Positions 1-5,281 are shown, counted from the stretch's first letter. The stretch: DNA of 5,930 bases from Galactobacter sp. (GCA_022712075.1 JALAHE010000096.1:1-5930), one strand, 5' to 3'. Numbers and translations: made by a program. Notes: generated from the sequence alone by a model not told the origin.

Positions 1-1
1 C

Positions 2-85
2 GCCAGGCCCCGGCCCCTCGCCGTGGTGACCGTGCAGTACGTGAGGTCGGAGCAAGGGGTGACCGGATCGCCGTCGTGCCCTTAG
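2..85 (+). CDS. possible C-terminal tail of an upstream gene (partial)
   Basis: An open frame enters from the left edge and stops at TAG 83-85, giving 27 residues that include VVTVQYVRSEQGV. About nine tenths of its codons end in G or C. The frame beginning at base 1 is clearly poorer in this respect and the third plus frame stops early. No start codon lies in the compatible minus frame. This fits the end of a real gene 39 bases before the SRPBCC gene, possibly in one operon with it. The stretch is too short to name, and the stop overlaps a candidate -10 element, so coding and promoter readings compete. Confidence 0.3.
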   Translation, partial: ARPRPLAVVTVQYVRSEQGVTGSPSCP

Positions 86-88
86 CCT
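59..88 (+). promoter_or_regulatory. candidate promoter for the SRPBCC gene
   Basis: GTGACC (59-64) matches TTGACA at four of six bases. It is followed after 18 bases by TAGCCT (83-88), which fits the actinobacterial TANNNT -10 pattern. Transcription would begin near 95, leaving a leader of about 30 bases that contains the ribosome-binding site at 114-119. This is an inference from spacing and weak consensus only. Confidence 0.3.
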
Positions 89-124
89 GGGGGTCCACAT
101 CTGCGTTCTCAACGAGGAGACACC

Positions 125-571
125 ATGACCGGCCTGACGCCCGAGGGCATCGAGATCGACCGCGACATCGCCGCCCCCGCGAGCCGGGTCTTCCAGGCCT
201 TCACCCGCGCCGAGGACTTCGCCGTGTGGTTCGGCACGGACCAGGTAAACGTCCCGGCCGAGGAGCTGGACTTCGTCGCCGAGCCCGGTCGCGAGTGGCG
301 CGCCACCATGCTGCTGCCGGCCGGCAACCGCATCAACTGGACGGGCGAGTTCCGCGAGGTCACGCCGGACACCCGCGTGGTCTTCACGCTCACCGACCAG
401 CCGGACGACCCGGCCCGCGCCGAGGTCCGCGTGGAGCTCACCCCCTTCGGCGAGGGCACGCGCGTGCACGTGGAGCAAGACACCCCAGGCTTCCCCGACG
501 ACGCGAAGCGCGCCACGATCGCCGGCTACGAGGGCTTCCTCGACACCTTGCAGCGCCTCGTCACCGCCTGA
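125..571 (+). CDS. SRPBCC / AHSA1-like START-fold protein
   Basis: This 148-residue protein has the pattern of the AHSA1 (Hsp90 ATPase activator 1 C-terminal homology) branch of the SRPBCC superfamily. The fold is a helix-grip with a hydrophobic cavity that binds small lipophilic ligands. In order: a first strand and helix with IDRDIAAPASRVFQAF (residues 11-26) and a Trp-Phe (35-36); a central sheet with TGEFREVTPDTRVVFTL (73-89); VRVELTPFGEGTRV (101-114); and a C-terminal helix GYEGFLDTLQRL (134-145). Length is normal for the family. There is no signal peptide or membrane segment, so it is probably cytosolic. ATG 125 is preceded by GAGGAG at 114-119 with a 5-base spacer, which fixes the start. 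Bacterial members often sit beside ArsR-type regulators; none is visible here, though the neighbouring upstream gene is cut off. The ligand is unknown; the family call is firm. Confidence 0.88.
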   Translation: MTGLTPEGIEIDRDIAAPASRVFQAFTRAEDFAVWFGTDQVNVPAEELDFVAEPGREWRATMLLPAGNRINWTGEFREVTPDTRVVFTLTDQPDDPARAEVRVELTPFGEGTRVHVEQDTPGFPDDAKRATIAGYEGFLDTLQRLVTA

Positions 572-584
572 CGGGGCGCGGGTG

Positions 585-602
585 GCGCTCCGGCTTGAGC
601 GC
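585..602 (+). terminator. candidate hairpin terminator after the SRPBCC gene
   Basis: GCGCTC (585-590) and GAGCGC (597-602) form perfect 6-bp arms around a 6-base loop, 13 bases after the stop at 569-571. No T-run follows, as is usual in high-G+C actinomycetes, so termination is inferred from position only. The right arm lies in TGAGCGCG (596-603), an octamer that recurs at 1508-1515 in the stronger inverted repeat after the next gene. Confidence 0.4.
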
Positions 603-652
603 GCCGGGGATTTCGAGCCCTCGACTCGTATGTCGTTCCGTGTCACGAACCC

Positions 653-682
653 TTGGCCGGGCCCGTCACACACGGCAAAAAT
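653..682 (+). promoter_or_regulatory. candidate promoter for a leaderless methyltransferase mRNA
   Basis: TTGGCC (653-658) matches TTGACA at four of six bases. After 18 bases comes AAAAAT (677-682), which matches TATAAT at four of six. Six bases then separate this from ATG 689, so transcription would start at or next to the A of the start codon. No Shine-Dalgarno sequence is present in front of the ATG, which agrees with a leaderless transcript. The A-run at 677-681 stands out in a region that is otherwise G+C rich. Confidence 0.4.
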
Positions 683-688
683 CGCGTC

Positions 689-1510
689 ATGACGACGCTC
701 GTGGATTCCCCCACCGACGCCGCGGTGAGCCCCCTCACCGCGGCCGGCGCCCGTGCCGAGCTGGCGGCCACCTTCCTCGGCAACGGCGCCAACTACGACC
801 GCTACCGCCCCGGCTTCCCCCTCGAGACGGTGCGCCGCGTCGCCGCCGCCCGCGGTGGACTGCTCGGGGACGTCCTCGACCTCGGCGCCGGGACGGGCAA
901 GCTCACCGAGCTGCTGGTTTCCCGCGCCGATGCCGTCACGGCCATCGACCCCTCGGCAGACATGCTGGCCCAGCTCAACGCCAAGCTGCCCGCCGTCGAC
1001 ACCCGCGTGGGCCTGGCCGAGGAGCTCCCCCTCGCCTCCGGCTCGGTGGACGTGGTCACGGTGGCCCAGGCCTTCCACTGGTTCGACCGCGACGCAGCCT
1101 CGGCCGAGATCGCGCGCGTGCTGCGCCCCGGCGGCGTCCTCGCGATCGTGTGGACCGTCCCGGATCCGCGCTGCGCGTGGGATCGGGCCTGCTATCGCCT
1201 GGCCCACCCGCCCCGGGATCTAGGGGACGACGACGGCGCGCTGGCTTTGGGCGGCGACGTTCACACCCCGGCGTTGCCGGGATTCGAGACGCTGCGCGGC
1301 GAGCGGCTGCGCTGGAGCGAGCACCTCACGCGCAGCGACTACCTGCAGCGCTGGGGCACCGTCAGCACGCTCCTGGCCTCCTCGGAGGAACAGCGCGCCG
1401 CGACGCTCGCCGGCATGGAGGCGATCCTGGACGCCGATCCGGACAGCGCCGGCCGTCAGCTCCTGAAGGTCCGCCACGTCACCGAGGTCATCACCTACCG
1501 CGTGCGCTGA
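689..1510 (+). CDS. class I SAM-dependent methyltransferase
   Basis: This 273-residue protein has a Rossmann methyltransferase core of the Methyltransf_11/25 type. Residues 35-44 (NYDRYRPGFP) are the substrate-side entry typical of the UbiE/Tmt1-like group. Motif I, VLDLGAGTG (62-70), is the SAM-binding glycine loop. Asp87 in TAIDPSA is the acidic residue expected to hold the ribose. VTVAQAFHWFD (123-133) is the motif II region with the characteristic AxxFHWFD, and VLRPGGVLAIVW (144-155) is motif III. The last 110 residues should form the substrate lid and are not diagnostic. A TTG at 653 would add 12 residues, but it coincides with the candidate -35 element and ATG 689 has leaderless geometry, so I chose ATG 689. 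The fold and SAM use are secure; the acceptor (small carboxylic acid, quinone or other) cannot be told. The gene stands alone and converges on the minus-strand gene ending at 1533. Confidence 0.9.
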   Translation: MTTLVDSPTDAAVSPLTAAGARAELAATFLGNGANYDRYRPGFPLETVRRVAAARGGLLGDVLDLGAGTGKLTELLVSRADAVTAIDPSADMLAQLNAKLPAVDTRVGLAEELPLASGSVDVVTVAQAFHWFDRDAASAEIARVLRPGGVLAIVWTVPDPRCAWDRACYRLAHPPRDLGDDDGALALGGDVHTPALPGFETLRGERLRWSEHLTRSDYLQRWGTVSTLLASSEEQRAATLAGMEAILDADPDSAGRQLLKVRHVTEVITYRVR

Positions 1511-1538
1511 GCGCGGCGTGGACAGGGCGCGCTCAGCG
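1505..1538. terminator. bidirectional terminator candidate carrying both stop codons
   Basis: CGCTGAGCGCG (1505-1515) and CGCGCTCAGCG (1528-1538) are perfect 11-bp inverted repeats around a 12-base loop. The left arm contains the TGA of the methyltransferase (1508-1510) and the right arm contains the TGA of the opposing gene (1535-1533). Both genes therefore end in CGC TGA followed by GCGCG. The position between convergent genes, 22 bases apart, and the G+C-rich stem fit a shared bidirectional terminator. There is no T-run on either side. Confidence 0.6.
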
Positions 1539-2009
1539 GTAGGGCGTGAACACGCGCTTGCTCCGGCGCCACCGCCACGGGACGAAGGACGAGAGACCCA
1601 CTCCGTAGGAGTCCTCGCCCGTCAGGATGCGGGCGGCCTCTCCGGCCGCCACCATCCCGTGTTCGGCAACGTCGCGCACCACCTCTGCCACGCTGCCCGC
1701 GAGTTCCTCCGGCGTGCCGCGCCAAACCCAGAAGAAGACGCCTCCGCACGTCAGCGAGGCTTCCTCCTCGTCAGCGAGCGACACGGTGATCTGCGCTGCC
1801 GTCTCGGAGCTTGGCGTGATCTCCAGCTCGGGGCCGAAGTCGTGTTCCAACCCCCGTTCGTCCACAACGGCGAGTCCCGCACTCACCCACGGCGAGCACG
1901 CCGCAAGGACCGCCGAGCGCACGAGCCGCCATGCGACGTCGTACTCGTCGCCCTCGAGGGCGGCCACGTCCTGACCCTGCCCCAGCTCCCCTGGCCCCGG
2001 GTCCGTCAC
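1533..2009 (-). CDS. uncharacterised small protein, translationally coupled to the aldolase
   Basis: I do not recognise this 158-residue protein. It starts with an acidic Gly/Pro-rich stretch (1-23). Then come a probable helix with VAWRLVRSAVLAACSPWV (25-42), a strand-rich middle with LEITPSSETAAQITVSLADEEEASL (62-86), a hydrophobic strand CGGVFFWVWRG (88-98), an amphipathic helix EELAGSVAEVVRDVAEHGM (101-119) and a strongly basic aromatic tail, PWRWRRSKRVFTPYR (144-158). There is no signal peptide or convincing membrane helix, and the tail could contact nucleic acid or phospholipid. Its GTG start overlaps the aldolase stop as GTGA (2009-2006), the usual sign of translational coupling, with no good Shine-Dalgarno of its own. 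GTG 1967 is a possible later start. Being third in the thiolase-aldolase operon suggests an accessory role, which is inference. Coding is supported by the exact overlap and by its end in the inverted repeat. Confidence 0.7.
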   Translation of the reverse strand: MTDPGPGELGQGQDVAALEGDEYDVAWRLVRSAVLAACSPWVSAGLAVVDERGLEHDFGPELEITPSSETAAQITVSLADEEEASLTCGGVFFWVWRGTPEELAGSVAEVVRDVAEHGMVAAGEAARILTGEDSYGVGLSSFVPWRWRRSKRVFTPYR

Positions 2010-2908
2010 CGCGCGCTGCCGGAAGCCCCCAGCGCGGCGAGCGCCTCCGCGACTTCCGCCTGCTCGCCCGCGCCCAGAGGCAGGAGCGGGCGCGGCAGGA
2101 AGTCAGCGCCCAGGCCCAGCTGGGTGGCCACAGCGGCTGCGACACGGGCCGAGCCGCGGCGCGTGAACAGCGCCCAGATCCACGACAACGCGGCGTCCGC
2201 CTGGCGCGTTCCCTCGAGGTCGCCGGCCATGGCTGCCCGCGCGAGCCGCAGGGACGCCTCCGGCAGGGAGCCGGCGATCACGGAGTACCAGGCGTCGCAC
2301 CCGGCCAGCAGGCCGGCCGCCGCGCTCTGGTCGCCCGAGACGCCGATCGTGACGTCTGTGGGAAGCACCGCACGCAATTGGGCCACGCGCGCCTCGGCCT
2401 CGCCCGGGCCCAGCGGCACCCCAGGAATCTTCACGGAGGCCACGGGCTCCAGAGCGGCAATCTCGGCGTAGAGCTCGTCGTCGAACGTGAAGCCCGTGGT
2501 GCCCGGGTTGTCGTAGATGCACAGCTGCACGGACAGCTCGGCGCAGGCGTCGCGATACAGGCCCAGGGCCTCGGCGCGGGTGAGCCGCTGATAGGACACG
2601 GGCGCCATGAGCACGCCGGAGGCCCCGGCGGCCTGGACGCCCTCGGCCAGCTGCAGGACCGTGCGCGTGGCCGGGGAGCCGATGCTCACGAGCACCGGCA
2701 CGTCGCCGGCCTCCTCGACCGCGGCGCGCGTGAGTCGCACGCGCTCCTCAACGCTCAGGTAGGCATAGTGCCCCGTGGAGCCGAGCGCGCCGATGGAGTC
2801 GACGCCGCTCGCGGCCAGCCCGGCGATGATCCGGCGGAAGGCCCCCTCGTCGGGGGCGCCGTCGACGAACGGCGTGGGGGCAAAGGCGCTGAGTCCGCGA
2901 AAGTCCAT
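2006..2908 (-). CDS. DapA/NAL-family Schiff-base aldolase (not a typical DHDPS)
   Basis: This 300-residue protein is a full-length TIM-barrel member of the dihydrodipicolinate synthase/N-acetylneuraminate lyase family, which forms or cleaves C-C bonds through a lysine Schiff base, usually with pyruvate. Residues 43-46 (GSTG) match the pyruvate-binding GTTG loop. IYDNPGTTG (131-139) carries the catalytic Tyr132. VASVKIPG (157-164) carries the Schiff-base Lys160, and SGDQ (191-194) is the late conserved loop. Two departures stand out: the usual Glu after the GTTG loop is His47, and the Arg that binds the substrate carboxylate in E. coli DapA (Arg138) aligns with Thr137. That argues against aspartate semialdehyde as substrate, so lysine synthesis is unlikely. 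Other family activities (sugar-acid aldolase, lyase, hydratase-aldolase) remain open. ATG 2908 has GAGGA at 2916-2920 with 7-base spacing. It lies 40 bases after the thiolase stop, in the same operon. Confidence 0.88.
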   Translation of the reverse strand: MDFRGLSAFAPTPFVDGAPDEGAFRRIIAGLAASGVDSIGALGSTGHYAYLSVEERVRLTRAAVEEAGDVPVLVSIGSPATRTVLQLAEGVQAAGASGVLMAPVSYQRLTRAEALGLYRDACAELSVQLCIYDNPGTTGFTFDDELYAEIAALEPVASVKIPGVPLGPGEAEARVAQLRAVLPTDVTIGVSGDQSAAAGLLAGCDAWYSVIAGSLPEASLRLARAAMAGDLEGTRQADAALSWIWALFTRRGSARVAAAVATQLGLGADFLPRPLLPLGAGEQAEVAEALAALGASGSAR

Positions 2909-2915
2909 GCGTTCA

Positions 2916-2920
2916 TCCTC
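2916..2920 (-). promoter_or_regulatory. ribosome-binding site fixing the aldolase start
   Basis: GAGGA on the minus strand lies seven bases before ATG 2908. The same open frame extends about 100 codons further upstream, into the thiolase, so this site decides the start. A second ATG at 2917-2915 overlaps the site but is out of frame. Confidence 0.7.
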
Positions 2921-2948
2921 GCCGCGAACGCCCGCCCGGCCAAGGTGC

Positions 2949-4097
2949 CTAGCCCAGCTCCAGGATCGTGACGTCGGCCTGCCCGCCGCCTTCGCACATC
3001 GTGAGCAGCCCGCGGCGCCCGCCGGTGTCCTCGAGCGTGTGCAGCAGCGACACGAGCAAGCGCGCGCCCGTCGCCCCGATCGGGTGCCCCAACGCGATGG
3101 CCCCGCCGCGCGGGTTGAGCCTTTCAACGCCCACGCCGAGCTCGCGCTGCCAGGCCAGCGGCACCACGGAGAACGCCTCGTTGACCTCGAACACGTCGAT
3201 GTCCCCCACACCCAGCCCCGTCCGGGCCAGTGCGCGCCGCGTCGCCTCGATGGGCGCCGCGAGCATCATGACGGGGTCGCCGCCCCGGGCGGAGGTGTGG
3301 GTGATCCGCGCGCGCGGCGTGAGCCCGTGTTCCCGCACGGCCCGCTCGGAGGCGATGAGCAGCGCCGCCGCGCCGTCCGACATCTGCGAGGCCGTCGCGG
3401 CCGTGTGCAGGCCGCCGGCCACGATCGGCTCCAGCGCGGCCATGCGCTCACGGTCCGGGGTGCGGGGCCCTTCGTCGGGCACCACCCCGGCGAGCGGCAC
3501 GATCTCCCGCCCGAACGCACCGGCCGCCTGCGCCGCGAGCGCCCGCTCGTGCGAGCGCACGGCGAAGTCCTCGAGCTCGCCCCGCGTGAAACCCCAGTGC
3601 GCGGCCATGACCTCGGCCCCTCGGAACTGCGAGATCTCCTGCTCCCCGTAGCGCGCGGCCCACCGCTGCGAACCGGCGAACGGATCCGCGAAGCCCCAGG
3701 CCTCGCCTGCCCGGTTCGAGGCCTGCAGCGGCACGGAACTCATGGACTGCACGCCGCCGGCCGCCACCAGGTCGGCCGCTCCGGAGAGCACCGCCCGCGC
3801 CGCGAGGCTCACCGCCTGCTGCCCCGAACCGCACTGCCGCTCCACCGTGGTGCCCGGCACGCCCTCCGGCAGCCCCGCCGCGAGCCACGCGTTGCGCGCG
3901 ATGTTCATGGCCTGCGGCCCCAGCTGATCGATGCACCCCAGGATCACCTCGTCCACCGCGTCCGGATCGGCACCCGAGCGCGCCATGAGCGCCTCGAGCG
4001 GCGCGGCGGCCAGGTCCAGCGGGTGCACGGCGGCCAGCCCCTTGCCGCGTTTGCCCACGGGCGTGCGCACCGCGTCGACGATGTAGGCCTCGGCCAT
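2949..4097 (-). CDS. thiolase (acetyl-CoA C-acyltransferase/acetyltransferase family)
   Basis: This 382-residue protein is a complete thiolase. These enzymes cleave 3-ketoacyl-CoA with CoA, or condense two acyl-CoAs, in the cytosol. The opening AYIVDAVRTPVGKRGKGL (4-21) is the family signature. The nucleophile is Cys89 in VERQCGSGQQA (86-96). NEAF is at 306-309. The catalytic His338 lies in GGAIALGHPIGATGAR (331-346), and the second active-site Cys368 in TMCEGGGQA (366-374). All catalytic residues are present and the length is normal. The GSGQQ after the nucleophile and the IARNAWLAAGLP stretch (66-77) resemble actinobacterial lipid and steroid side-chain thiolases such as FadA5, but chain-length preference cannot be read, so no symbol is given. 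ATG 4097 follows GGGAGG (4102-4107). An ATG eight codons upstream (4121) lacks such a site. It is the first gene of the minus-strand operon with the aldolase and the 158-residue protein. Confidence 0.95.
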   Translation of the reverse strand: MAEAYIVDAVRTPVGKRGKGLAAVHPLDLAAAPLEALMARSGADPDAVDEVILGCIDQLGPQAMNIARNAWLAAGLPEGVPGTTVERQCGSGQQAVSLAARAVLSGAADLVAAGGVQSMSSVPLQASNRAGEAWGFADPFAGSQRWAARYGEQEISQFRGAEVMAAHWGFTRGELEDFAVRSHERALAAQAAGAFGREIVPLAGVVPDEGPRTPDRERMAALEPIVAGGLHTAATASQMSDGAAALLIASERAVREHGLTPRARITHTSARGGDPVMMLAAPIEATRRALARTGLGVGDIDVFEVNEAFSVVPLAWQRELGVGVERLNPRGGAIALGHPIGATGARLLVSLLHTLEDTGGRRGLLTMCEGGGQADVTILELG

Positions 4098-4101
4098 GGT
4101 T

Positions 4102-4107
4102 CCTCCC
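4102..4107 (-). promoter_or_regulatory. ribosome-binding site for the thiolase
   Basis: GGGAGG on the minus strand lies four bases before ATG 4097 and selects this start over the upstream in-frame ATG at 4121. Confidence 0.7.
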
Positions 4108-4155
4108 GTTGCTCTATCCACACTGCCCGACGACGCGTGGCCGGCTCGGGCGTGC

Positions 4156-4179
4156 CCCGCACCCCGGGTGGGGAGCGGG
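4156..4179. repeat. imperfect inverted repeat in the divergent intergenic region
   Basis: CCCGCACCCC (4156-4165) and GGGGAGCGGG (4170-4179) pair at nine of ten positions, with one A-A mismatch, around a GGGT loop. The hairpin lies 59 bases upstream of the thiolase start and 129 bases upstream of the GNAT start. It could fold in a thiolase leader RNA or serve as a DNA site. Its role is not known, and G+C-rich tracts give such structures by chance. Confidence 0.35.
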
Positions 4180-4239
4180 TGGGGCAGTCGCCGCGCACCC
4201 CGCGTCGGGCCGCTCGTCTGGCGCGGATCCCGGCGCGAC

Positions 4240-4252
4240 GCTCACCGTGAGC
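4240..4252. promoter_or_regulatory. candidate operator palindrome between divergent genes
   Basis: GCTCAC-C-GTGAGC is a perfect inverted repeat with 6-bp arms around one central base. It lies 44 bases upstream of the candidate GNAT -10 element. TCGCC (4254-4258) and GGCGA (4264-4268) form a smaller hairpin right next to it. The compact dyad shape and position suit a transcription-factor site for either divergent gene. No regulator gene is in the window. Confidence 0.35.
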
Positions 4253-4295
4253 CTCGCCCCTGAGGCGACCGCCCGCCGTCGTGCCTTGAACCGAC

Positions 4296-4301
4296 CATAC
4301 T
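4296..4301 (+). promoter_or_regulatory. candidate -10 element for a leaderless GNAT mRNA
   Basis: CATACT matches TATAAT at four of six bases and lies seven bases before GTG 4309, placing the transcription start at or beside the start codon. No Shine-Dalgarno sequence precedes this GTG. No clear -35 element is visible at 16-18 bases upstream. Confidence 0.35.
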
Positions 4302-4308
4302 GGGGTGC

Positions 4309-4884
4309 GTGAGTGATGAGCAGAGCACCGACCCGCTGGACGCCATCGACTGGCGAGTGCACACCGAACGCTTGGTACTGCGCAGGTCAACGCTGCAGGA
4401 CTCGGACGCCATGTGGGAGTACCGACGCCGCCCCGAGGTGAGCGAGTGGCTCGGGTGGATCCCGGCGGACCGCGCCGACTGGGATGCCGAGTACCCGGAG
4501 CGCCACGGCATCAACGCGGCGATCGAACTGGACGGCCGCGTGATCGGCGACGTCATGATCCGGATCGGCGACGGTTGGGGCCAGCGCGAGGTCAAGGACC
4601 TGGCCAAGGGCGTCGAGGCTGAACTCGGCTGGACGCTGCACCCGGACTTCCAGGGGCGCGGCTACGCGAGCGAGGCGGTCCGCGCCGTCATCGGGCTGTG
4701 CTTCACGCAGCTGGGCCTGCGCCGCCTCACCGCCGGCGCCTTCGCAGAGAACGAGGCGTCCTGGCGGCTGATGGAGCGCCTCGGCATGCGCCGCGAGGCC
4801 TACAACGTCAAGGAATCCCTGCACGGGACCCGCGGTTGGATCGACGGCGTCGCCTACGCGCTGCTGGCCGAGGAGTGGGCCTAG
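4309..4884 (+). CDS. GNAT N-acetyltransferase, RimJ/RimL type
   Basis: This 191-residue protein is a single-domain GNAT of the Acetyltransf_3 (RimJ/RimL-like) group, which moves an acetyl group from acetyl-CoA to an amine. TERLVLRRSTLQDSDAMWEY (19-38) is the usual first strand and helix. ELDGRVIGDVMIRI (73-86) is the central hairpin. ELGWTLHPDFQGRGYASEAV (105-124) is motif A, with the acetyl-CoA pyrophosphate loop QGRGYA at 115-120. RRLTAGAFAENEASWRLMERLGM (138-160) is motif B, with Asn148 and Ser151. RREAYNVKESLHG (161-173) ends the fold in the family manner. The acceptor could be a protein N-terminus, an antibiotic or a small metabolite; the sequence does not say. GTG 4309 is chosen because the frame keeps family length and has leaderless geometry; the ATG at 4316 is out of frame. 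Its TAG (4882-4884) is interlocked with the stop of the opposing gene. Confidence 0.92.
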   Translation: MSDEQSTDPLDAIDWRVHTERLVLRRSTLQDSDAMWEYRRRPEVSEWLGWIPADRADWDAEYPERHGINAAIELDGRVIGDVMIRIGDGWGQREVKDLAKGVEAELGWTLHPDFQGRGYASEAVRAVIGLCFTQLGLRRLTAGAFAENEASWRLMERLGMRREAYNVKESLHGTRGWIDGVAYALLAEEWA

Positions 4885-4890
4885 GCCCAC
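4875..4890. terminator. 16-bp perfect palindrome over interlocked convergent stop codons
   Basis: GTGGGCCTAGGCCCAC is its own reverse complement. The central CTAG (4881-4884) holds both stops: TAG 4882-4884 for the GNAT gene and TAG 4883-4881 for the YCII gene. Both proteins therefore end in TGG GCC TAG (Trp-Ala-stop). As RNA it could form a 6-bp stem with a CUAG loop on either transcript. It may be a weak bidirectional terminator; there is no T-run. Confidence 0.5.
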
Positions 4891-5252
4891 GTCCCCGCTG
4901 GCGTGATGGAGGTGGCTGCGGCGCGGACCTCGAGCGTCCCGTAGGCCACGCCCGGGCACTTCTTGGCCCAGGTGACGGCCTCGTCGCGCGAGTCGACGTC
5001 CACGACAAACACGGCGCCGAGCGGCTGGGTGAGGCGCTCGGGCGGACCCACCGTCAGGTGCACCGCCCCGTCGCGCTCCGCGACGCACACGGCCGTCTCC
5101 TCGGTGTCGAACACCTCGCCTGCCACGAACACGCCGCGCTCCACGAGCTCGGCCGCGAACGCCCGGTACCCGGCCTTGGCGGCCTCGATGATCTCGGGCG
5201 CGATCTCCCCGGGGGCCGGCTCCGGGGCGTACAGCAGGATCGTGAAGTGCAT
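4881..5252 (-). CDS. YCII-related (DGPF-like) domain protein
   Basis: This 123-residue protein has the ferredoxin-like alpha/beta fold of the YCII family in its DGPF branch. MHFTILLYAPEP (1-12) is the first strand. IIEAAKAGYRAFAAELVERGVFVAGEVF (21-48) is the helix, turn and second strand. VGPPERLTQPLGAVFVVDVDSRDEAVTWAKKCP (68-100) covers the region where relatives carry DGPFAETKE, followed by YGTLEVRA (104-111). Two family positions differ: the DGPF core reads VGPP (68-71), and the helix position that holds the YciI active-site His appears to be Tyr29. Catalysis by the classical His-Asp pair is therefore doubtful. In actinomycetes such proteins often accompany ECF sigma factors; none is in this window. 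ATG 5252 has AAAGGAG at 5259-5265 with 6-base spacing, which fixes the start within a frame that is open much further upstream. Function is not known. Its stop overlaps that of the GNAT gene. Confidence 0.85.
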   Translation of the reverse strand: MHFTILLYAPEPAPGEIAPEIIEAAKAGYRAFAAELVERGVFVAGEVFDTEETAVCVAERDGAVHLTVGPPERLTQPLGAVFVVDVDSRDEAVTWAKKCPGVAYGTLEVRAAATSITPAGTWA

Positions 5253-5258
5253 GGCGTG

Positions 5259-5265
5259 CTCCTTT
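5259..5265 (-). promoter_or_regulatory. strong ribosome-binding site fixing the YCII start
   Basis: AAAGGAG on the minus strand lies six bases before ATG 5252. It decides the start because the same frame stays open for about 200 codons upstream, across the neighbouring gene. Confidence 0.8.
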
Positions 5266-5281
5266 GCTCGCTGGACGCGTG

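Noticed and set aside
76..1542. A 488-codon plus-strand frame spanning both the SRPBCC and methyltransferase genes
   Set aside because: It runs out of frame through two well-supported proteins and their intergenic region and translates to an Arg/Pro-rich product with no motif.
2006..2908. Calling the aldolase dapA
   Set aside because: The Arg that binds aspartate semialdehyde is Thr137 and the context is a thiolase operon rather than lysine genes, so the symbol would overstate what is seen.
1931..2971. A plus-strand frame opposite the aldolase
   Set aside because: It is antisense to a protein with intact catalytic motifs and has low-complexity composition.
4098..4121. Upstream ATG 4121 as the thiolase start
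   Set aside because: The eight extra residues precede the family start and overlap the good ribosome-binding site at 4102-4107, which serves ATG 4097.
2775..4250. A 491-codon open frame on the plus strand opposite the thiolase and the start of the aldolase
   Set aside because: It is the antisense shadow of two clearly recognised genes. Its protein is rich in Arg, Pro, His and Gly and has no recognisable domain; long spurious frames are expected at this G+C content.
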